Part shown: in pieces, positions 22,701 through 30,512 of the stretch
Layout: each line of letters begins with the position of its first letter
Numbering within the stretch: position 1 is the stretch's first letter
Program-made: the position numbers and the translations under genes
Assembly: GCF_019649055.1 (NCBI RefSeq)
Contig: NW_026570229.1
Location: forward strand, 1,674,001 to 1,738,000
Direction of reading: 5' to 3'
Source: Paramacrobiotus metropolitanus
Lineage: Eukaryota > Tardigrada > Eutardigrada > Parachela > Macrobiotidae
Length of the DNA stretch: 64,000 nucleotides
Notes under the pieces: model-generated
Seen by the model: the letters and a program-made list of their open reading frames with translations, nothing else
What the model was told of the DNA's origin: nothing
Databases searched by the model: none

Positions 22701-23679
22701 ACATCTGTGATATGTGACTTGTGTAACAGCGTTTTTTCGTTGCGTCGTTCTGTATACTACTGAAGTAGTACTGAAATTCGGAACCCTGAACGTCAATTGA
22801 AGCAAATCGCTGTCGATATACTCAGCGGATCGTTCTTAAAAATTCGCCGGACTTAAACGGATTTCACGCCTATGTACACCAATCATTTGCCTACACAATG
22901 TCAAAAAGCAACCCAAAAAAGTGTTTAAAAGTGCGCGAAAGCGAATATTCCCGTCAATGTACTACATGATTTTAGTGCTATGTACCGGGCCAAATCCCTT
23001 AAGCTGCAGGATACCGTTGCTTTCCCGTAGGGGACCATAGATATGTTCATAATACTGATGATTTGCTGCACGGTCGGGTATAGTTGATTTTTAATAAACG
23101 CGATACTGTTGGGGCACAGAGTTTCGTAGAACACCTCCAGCAGCACTGGCTCCGCATCGGCAGCTCCTCGGTGGTGGTGGTGGTGGTGATGATGACGGTG
23201 ATGGTGATGATGGTGGCGATGGTGGTGGTGCCGGTGTTCGGGAGATTTTGACCAAGTAACGGTCAGTGCCAACGCTAAGCTGCACAGCAGCAGAAGAACT
23301 TTACCAGAAAACACCATCTTGTCGGTTGCGCGTTGATAACAGAACCAGGATTGAACTAAGCGGCAAAATGAAACAAGTTAAATACTCGGCTTAGAGACTG
23401 TGTTGTTGTTGATCAGGTGAAGTGTCAGATGATACCCTGAATACGCATAAACATGTCTTGTACGGGCACCGATTACACTGTTTGGAAGACAAAGACTTAT
23501 CACTAAGACTTGTTTTATCGGCATTGCAAGTAAATCATTATGGTTTTGACGATGAGTTCAAAGACTGCTTTGTATCGCCATATGTAGTAGAATTTGGAGG
23601 TTTGCTTATTACACGCGAACGGAGCGAGCGTGGATGCTCGGGTTAATTCATTTTGGGCAAAAGTTTGATTATATAATTA

Positions 23680-24124
23680 CCGTAATTATCGAATTTGTGG
23701 CCCTGGGGTGCAAATAGTTCGAAGGTCATGGCGGAGGGGGGCTTCTTTCGGGGGGTGGCATTATTTTTCAAACGGCATATTTTGAAAGGGTGCAATATAC
23801 TTCAAACAATTGCGCATCGTTTTCTAGTGAAACTGAACGCAGTAGTTACCGGTATATGCAACTACAATATTACGAACAATATTTTGGAGCATAATTATTC
23901 CTTTTGGAGCAGATGTCCGTTTACTGTTTATCAATCATTTAACAACAATTGTTAGGAAGAAATTTGCGGTATACCTATAATTTTGCAGCACTTGACATTT
24001 AATAACGGCCCCCTGGGGCGTAAATTCGGGGGGTCGCATTATTTTTCAAACATGATCGGGGAGGGGGGCTCATTTCAGGGGGGGATCTTATTGCGGGGGG
24101 GAGCCACAAATTTGATAATTACGG
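23680..24124. mobile_element. MITE with TA duplication and G-run interior
   Basis: A 445-bp element bounded by 21-bp inverted repeats (23680-23700 and 24104-24124, one mismatch; CCGTAATTATCGAATTTGTGG) and flanked by TA on both sides (23678-23679 and 24125-24126). Next to each end lies a G-rich block with runs of six to seven G and a shared GCATTATTTTTCAAAC string. There is no coding capacity. The TA duplication points to Tc1/mariner-type mobilisation. Confidence 0.75.
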
Positions 24125-24564
24125 TAGACACAATCATGTCTCTAACCGTCATACCCAAAGATGCAGGCATAGACAAAACTATCACCAAGTAGTCAATATT
24201 GTAGTAATCCCAGCAAAACAATAAGCCAGAAGTAATTATAAAGGCGATAAAAAGCGACAGCAGCGGCTACTACGTATTGCAGAAGTACACGTTATTAGGA
24301 TTATTCTATGTTTGATGGAACCGGAAAACGGCGGCTCGTACACATAGAATTTAACCTAAAACGATGTGGTCGACACTGACAGAAAGCCACTAATATTAAA
24401 CGAATAGAGCATGTACCAGTGATAATAAGAACAAGTTGATCAGTTATACAGTATAAGACAGGATCAACATTATACACTGGACCGGCATACTTGTAAGCAC
24501 ATTTCGCGATCGGTAAACTGTTTAGAAGCGCGCATGGTGGACGGTATGGCTGCTTTGGAGGTAA

Positions 24565-25317
24565 CTACTTGCATCCATCGCAAGAATAGACCCCGCAACT
24601 GATCGGATCCTTACGGCACTTACACACGCCGTCCACGCAATGGCCACCACTGCGGCAGTAGTGCACAATACAGTACAGGGCGCATACCGTGTCCGAGCCC
24701 AGGGTGATCGGCCCGAAGCCCATTCCTCCCAAGACGCCACAGGTAATTTTTGTGTTCTCCAGGGCTTCTGTATAAAGCACACATAATGTTCATCGAGTAA
24801 GATACTGAAATGGCTGAAGTTACAATATGTTTACTAACAAGATTCCGGATTATTGATGTACCAGGTCATTTCGTTTAAGTAAAGAGTATTGTGGTTGAAA
24901 TGTTACGGAGAATCCGCAGTTTCATTGTATCGCCTGTGCATAATTAGAAGACCTTGCCCATCACTCACCGGTGGTTGTGGTGACTGCAGCTGCAGTTGTA
25001 ACATTGGCGGTCGTTGTAGTTTTAGCCGTGGTAGTGTGAGCCGGTGTAATGACCACCACTTCCATCGTCTGATAGCGCGGAGTAGTTCCTGTGGTAGTAC
25101 CCGCTGCTGTAGTTGGCTTACCCGTAGTGCTTGCTACTGGTGCTGGTGCGGGCGCTGGTGTAGTAGTAACTGGAGGATTTGTGGGGTTAATTGGATTAAT
25201 CATCGTATATGGAGCAGCTGTTAAAGGAGGAGCTCTGGTGGCACCCATGGAAAAATGGAGCTCCACGGAAACTATAGCCTCAATAAGCAGCACTGTGCAA
25301 AGTATAGTATTCGCCAT
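24565..25317 (-). CDS. Secreted Thr-rich stalk plus CS-alpha-beta defensin
   Basis: Exon 1 25317-24969 and exon 2 24767-24565, phase-1 junction (GTGAGT donor), 183 aa. Residues 1-19 are a signal peptide (MANTILCTVLLIEAIVSVE). Residues about 25-116 are rich in Thr, Ala and Pro and should carry O-glycans (mucin-like). Exon 2 encodes a cysteine-rich domain: C126, C145-x3-C149, a GG doublet then C160, C165-x-C167. This is the C...CxxxC...GGxC...CxC order of invertebrate defensins, with C154 extra. A tail adds C174, C179 and C182, for ten cysteines in all. An antimicrobial peptide released from, or displayed on, a glycosylated stalk is the likely role. The first exon is shared with the macin gene at 30.5-32.8 kb. 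No protease site between stalk and domain is obvious. Confidence 0.85.
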
Positions 25318-26700
25318 TTTGTCGTAGAAAATTTAATCGTAGGTGGTTAATTCTAAAGGCAAGTGCAAAAAGTTTTGTGTCCGGCAGGTGTGTTATCCAG
25401 TGTCTTTTTCCGCCAAAGCTGATAGACACAACATTTATTAAGTACGGCTCCGACATTTTATGTTTATATGGCGACAGAAAGGTCACAAAGAACGGCAACT
25501 GCTGTGCTTCGTGCCTGGGAAAACCGCTAATAAAATCAAGGACAGTATACCCCGGCTTAGAAAGTCGGCTCCTGATTTGAATGTCTGACATTAAGTGAAA
25601 GTTATGACTATGGGAAGAGTAAGCATTATAAAAGGTGTTTTACAACACCGACAATGAAAAAGCACTAAAACAGTATCATAGCAGTAAATGGAGCCAAACA
25701 AATAAAAGGCGTTTCTTCGTTTTATGCGCCCCGAAATTCCGTTTCGATCCAGTGTCACACACAGCCCAGGTTCTGCTTCGTAATAACGGTGACGCGACAC
25801 GGTTCAGAAACAATGTATTTCAGGGTTTGACCAACTTTATCGTGGTTTGACTCTTGTCCTGAACAAACACACCGGTAATGTGTCACTAACTGTCTTTCGT
25901 AATTCTCCCATGGTAATCAAAAGGAGAATGGGATCGAGCACCGGTTGAACGAGATACAGTGCCAGCGTCAAATTAACCACCGTCTCGCTACCGTAGTCAC
26001 GGTCGAAAGCGTACAACGTATAGTATACTTCGTATGGCGTCCAGCACACAAGGACGCTTAAGGTCAACGCGGAGAACACCCAAAAGGAAGCATGCTGCGA
26101 TTCAGCATAACCAGTTCTAGGCTTTTCCGTAACTGCGCTGCGCTGCTTTTTTAACCGGAAAGTAACAAATATCCACGAAGCCGCCATAATGACGATGGGT
26201 GCATCATAAATCAGCAGCATCACTCCTTTTTTCCACATAACAAGAATCTCTGGTATCTGTAACAAAGTAAGGTTAAAAAATAGCCAGTTAATATAACGAT
26301 CCAGATATCTGAACGCTTATGCGTTTATTGCTCGGTTTACGGCAAATTTCCGCAGTTGTACCTGTGGCATTTCTGTAGAAAACATTTGATCATAAAATAT
26401 ATAAAACAGCAGTTGAAGGGTTTTCGCAGTTCGCGGCGGTAGCACAGAAGCGTTACCACGAAGGAGTTCAAAAGAAGAGCTAAAATACTGCATACGGCGG
26501 TGCAAATGTACTCAAAGCCCCAAACAACTTCTAACGTGGTTAGACTGTACTCAAAGCCCCAAACAACTTCTATCGTGGTGAGACTGGCATTCGTGGATAA
26601 ATTCAAAGCGGGTAGTGTTTACGCAGACATTTGCTGGTTGAACACCTTCCGGTTCATCGGTAAGACGCAATGCGGTCATTTCACCCGATCTGTATCGTAA
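24780..26700. repeat. Segmental duplication unit, copy 1 (peptide leader plus GPCR)
   Basis: From the stalk exon (24969) to just past the GPCR start (about 26700) this DNA matches 32377-34490 in direct orientation. The match is nearly base for base across 25440-26260 versus 32960-33780. Differences include a GPCR deletion and a 39-bp tandem duplication here. Related, more diverged stretches lie at 27490-27654 and 34620-34760. Confidence 0.85.
25837..26606 (-). pseudogene. Class A GPCR, array copy 1, deleted TM2-TM4
   Basis: Exon 2 (26256-25837) is intact, with TM5-TM7 motifs VMLLIYDAPIVIMAASW, CWTPYEV and VQPVLDPILLLIT, and a good CAG acceptor. Exon 1 (26606-26362) keeps TM1 and then jumps from KPFNCC directly to the segment before the donor. 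Relative to the copy at 33.4-34.5 kb about 300 bp is missing, covering TM2-TM4. A 39-bp tandem duplication repeats the SLTT(I/L)EVVWGFEY block. Compared with copy 2, a one-base gain before NLSTN puts the original start out of frame. A functional receptor is not expected. Confidence 0.85.
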
Positions 26701-27057
26701 TCCGATTTAGCTAAGACGAATAAAGCGCAAAATTATACTTGGGGTCCTGAGCTGGAAACCGTTAGCTACCTAGTTTTCTTCCCGAGAAACGCCAGCCAAC
26801 CATAAGCTGTTTAACTGAGGCACAACTACTGTGTTGACTCTCTGAGCTGAGCTAACAAAATGTCTTAGTGGCCACGTTTACGTTCACTTTACAGCTTAAA
26901 CGAACAATCGACAAATGCAGCAGCTACGGAAAATCCGCTTCTTTTTGCACATATGTAATGTTTGTGTAGTTCGGTATTATTATTCGTGATTTTAACGTTC
27001 AGTCGATCAAGTTACAAGTGACTGAAACGTGATCTACCGGATGCTTCAGCTTAATTA

Positions 27058-27306
27058 TTAAGCTATCGAAAAAACTGACAGGTTATGTCTATACTGGATG
27101 CACTGAAAGTTTGGATGATGTGGCATATAGTTACACATATGGCACGTTTTCGTTGTCACTCTGTAACTGAAAACCGGCCCATCTTTTCGGTCTGCATTTC
27201 CAGAAGCAGCGGTCGGTGTTCTTGTACCTACCCGGGCGGGCGCCGTCGCTCTGGCTTCTATCGCAAAGGGGTATTCTACAGAAACTAGAGCCAGAATAAT
27301 CATCAT
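27058..27306 (-). CDS. Diverged peptide-leader paralogue (possible remnant)
   Basis: An 82-codon frame starting with a hydrophobic signal-like segment (MMIILALVSVEYPFAIEARA), then a short Ala/Thr/Arg/Pro stretch, then TKTCHMCNY and one more Cys. The VSVE string and the position relative to conserved upstream DNA (27480-27654 matches the 5' flank of the defensin and macin genes) mark it as a third paralogue of the shared leader exon. The long Thr stalk is absent and I found no cysteine-rich second exon between 26700 and 27058. It may be a decayed copy or a short secreted peptide. Confidence 0.45.
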   Translation of the reverse strand: MMIILALVSVEYPFAIEARATAPARVGTRTPTAASGNADRKDGPVFSYRVTTKTCHMCNYMPHHPNFQCIQYRHNLSVFSIA

Positions 27307-27677
27307 TGTTCAAAGTACAGTAAATCGTCCTTCTGGCTAGAAGAACATAGGGTCGTAACTTACAAACAGCTGCATACAGTTATGCTGTGTTTGGCAGCTT
27401 TTATGCCAAAATCCTTGTCCTCGAGGCTTCTTTATGAGCCGCAGACGATAGTCGTAAATATTTACTACGTGCAGACGCGAGAATTTACGTTTATATTGCG
27501 ATAGAAAGGTCACACACAGCGGCAACTGTCGAGAGTGTTCGTATCTGGTAAAACCACTAATAAAGTCGGCTTTGATTTGAATGTCTAATCTTAAAACCAG
27601 TAACGGTTAAGGCTATGGGAAGAGTAAGCATCATAAAGAACGTTTTACAACACCGACTCTTGTTGCTATCTATACAG

Positions 27678-27907
27678 CACGTGATCCGCCACCGCTGTGC
27701 TACACCATTCCGCAGATCCCGCTGGATGGCCAGCTGTGTCTGCAGGTGTACGATCTGGACTTCAACTGGGCCAAACTGGACATTAGCGGCTGTGTTAACT
27801 TCCAGGGAAAAATCGAGGGCCTCTCGATTTTGACCATCAAGCTGGGCTGTTTCAATCTGCCGCTGAAAGAAGCGCACCGCGGACTGCATGAACGGGAGGA
27901 ACTGTAA
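27678..27907 (+). pseudogene. DUF4773 copy C, last exon only
   Basis: A 230-bp open exon from the CAG acceptor at 27675-27677 to TAA, nearly identical in protein to the last exons of copies A and B (ARDPPPLCYTIPQIPLDGQL-type start, HEREEL end). The DNA directly 5' of about 27654 is not DUF4773 sequence. It is the 5' flank of a peptide/GPCR unit, so a recombination joint lies there and the first two exons are gone. It faces the intact GILT copy 3. Confidence 0.8.
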
Positions 27908-28744
27908 AAACGGTTTCCGTTCCTCTCTGAACATGCAACTGTTTAATGACCTTTGTTGTGTTTATGCTAATTATGCTGTTCGTGGCAAAATCCAATGTCT
28001 TTTGCTGACACTGTAGTATTTACTTTTTAATTTCCGTGCTGTATTAGAAAGTTTTGATACCAATGATAAATCTGTGATATCAATGATACATCCTTTGTAC
28101 AGGATCGTAGTAACAAGTTTTCCAAGTAGAGGAGATCGATATGCCAGATCTGCCAAATTATTTTCTTTGTTATGTACTTCAGTTTTTCTAGTCCGGTTTG
28201 GTTCTCGGTTTCTCGGTGTGGTTCTTACAAGGGAAAACAGAAATTGGAATGTATTTAATTACATTTTTCTATTAGCATAGCATAGACATAAGCACTTCCA
28301 ACAAAAACCCGTAACATCATTCGTTCCCGTTAAGATAACTTAAATGCAGCATACATATCTGCGTTCTCAGCGTAATTAACCTAAAAATCAGGCTAACATA
28401 AAAGCATAATTATCGCGCTTTATTGGATATCCAGCTTTTTTCGAATGTTGCAACACAATTAAGCAACAATTGTCACGTTACAAGAAGACCATTAACAAAC
28501 AAAAACTCGTTTGCATCTCATGCAAATCTGTACGTAAAATAACAGAATAATGAAATAAAAATCTGCGAAATCTCTCGCATGTGCACAATAACAAGACCAG
28601 CTGTCCTGGAGGCAGGACAATCTCAAGTGATATCAAATACCGGTTGCTGTTAGTATTAAGCAAACTTATTCGCTGCACGCGTCCGGTTTGGTTCCCTAAA
28701 AACACCAAATAATTCCGTAGATATCAATGAAATACGGTTACTTC

Positions 28745-29859
28745 CTAAACGATTTGTACCGTATATGTATCGCAGATGAGGCCTAAAAGGTCATACAGCG
28801 CCCGCGACTGGATATACTGATTGTGCTTCTACAAAAAAACCAGCATGAAAATCTTGCAGTATGCAGCATTTCACGAATCCGTTCCGCTGCACGATGCATA
28901 ATTTCTACGCGAACCGACATCGAGGGAAATCATCTTTTGAATGCTTACCCCGTTGACGACCATCCACGGCACAGCGGTCAGTTTCGGATCCAGAGATTCG
29001 GTGCGCACGCCCATCACGTGCTCCAGCTGGTTGCCTTCGGAGTTGTTGGAGCAGGTGTCGATGGGGGCGAAGTCGATGCCTTGTTGTTTGGCACACTGCA
29101 ACGTCAGCCATCATAATCAGCAGTGCAATAACAAAATTTTATACAGTGGGTATGTCTCACATCAGGCCCCGCGGAAGACGGATCCGTCGCCGTTTCCATG
29201 CAATTAATCAGCGTTAGCACGCGGGGAATATTTGTCGCCGGGTCCACTACGTTTTGGGGGATGTACTTCAACGCACACGACTACAAACCAGCAAATTTTA
29301 AGTGTTTTCCAAAAAGAATTGTTACATGAAACTCGCTAATAAAGAAACAAGACCGAATGCGTACACAATGCACCAACAACCGCGTAAATTGTTTATCATT
29401 ATACTTCTATCTTAAAATTACCTCGACAATGTTCCCGACGCATTCTCGAGGTCCATGTTGGCACGTAAAATCCCAGTTATCTCCATCTTTGGTTTGCTGC
29501 GAGAAAATAAAATTAGGATTTTGATGCTACGCTGAGTATTCCAATAAGCTGCAGGGTACCGTGGCCTTTCCATAAGGAACCATGGATACGTTCATAATAC
29601 TGATGATCTGCTGCACGGTCGGGTACAGCTGGTTCTTAATAAACGCGATACTGTTGGGGCACAGAGTTTCGTAGAACACCTCCAGGAGTACGGGCTGCGC
29701 ATCGGCAACTCCGCGATGATGATGATGGTGGTGATGATGATGACGGTGATGATGGTGGCGGTGGTGGTGGTGCCGGCGTTCGGGAGATTTTGACCAAGTA
29801 ACGGTCAGTGCCAACGCTAAGCTGCACAGCAGCAGAAGGATTTTACCAGAAAACACCAT
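28745..29859 (-). CDS. GILT-like thiol reductase copy 3 (intact), His-rich
   Basis: Five exons: 29859-29560, 29496-29422, 29280-29161, 29095-28949, 28828-28745. All junctions are phase 0, giving 241 aa. Signal peptide residues 1-20, then a His/Arg tract with 17 His. The thioredoxin-like active site reads LCPNS (Cys with Ser in the fourth place). VPYGKATQTKDGDNW leads into the signature CQHGPRECVGNIVESC, an exact fit to CQHGx2ECx2Nx4C. PWMVVNG and a conserved C-terminal QSRALYDLLGLIC follow. GILT proteins act in lysosomes or are secreted, and take part in antigen processing or invertebrate innate immunity. The Ser in place of the second Cys is seen in some invertebrate members and should limit the dithiol mechanism. 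This is the only copy of the three with complete exons and frame. Confidence 0.92.
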
Positions 29860-30512
29860 TTTGCCGGCACGTGCTATTAGCGAAACAAGGACTGTGGAAA
29901 ACGGTAGGGTGCAACAAGTTAAGTACTCGGCATGGCGACTGTGTTGTTGGTGATCAGGACATCAGGTGAAGTGTCAGATGATACTCCGAATGCGCATAAA
30001 CATGTCTGCTGTGCATAGCGATTACACTGTCCGAGTACAATGCCTTATCAACAGACATGTTTTATCGGAACGGCACGTAAATCATGATTTGAGTCCAAAG
30101 ATTGTTGTGTACCGCCTGGCTGTTGTGCTGTGTTAACGCACGAAACTCTTGTGCAGTTTCTTCTGGATCGACTCGACTTTGTGAATTGTAGATGTTATTG
30201 TAGGTACATGCGTTAAAATCAAATCTAGTACTGCGTTAAAATCAAACCTAAATTTTGAAGTTACATAACAGTATCGTTATTATTAGAGCTATTTAATCGT
30301 ACTAGCGGTTTTTTTTAAAAATATGGAGTTAGTGTTATTCTTTTACAACAGGCCGATACCATCACATTCCCTGTTATCCAAAGAACAATCAGTTGTTTTC
30401 TTAAGCAGCAGCGTTTTATGTGCTCTCCAATAACGTTACATATGTACTGTTCCACATCATTATCGCCCAGTCGATTATTAATTAGAAAATCGGGACAGCT
30501 CGATTGACTGGA

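Larger units (their letters stand above)
21567..23317 (-). pseudogene. GILT-like copy 2, lacking exon 2
   Basis: Exon 1 (23317-23015), exon 3 (22235-22116), exon 4 (22052-21906) and exon 5 (21818-21567) are intact, with good splice sites. The 75-bp exon that carries most of the CQHG...EC signature is absent. The 779-bp interval between exons 1 and 3 is filled by a foldback repeat and unrelated AT-rich DNA. All junctions are phase 0, so exons 1 and 3 could join in frame and give a reductase-like protein without the signature. Exon 5 also reads past the normal end and adds about 37 extra residues. His tract as in copy 1 (19 His); the active-site motif is again CPNS. Probably inactive as a GILT enzyme. 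Confidence 0.8.
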
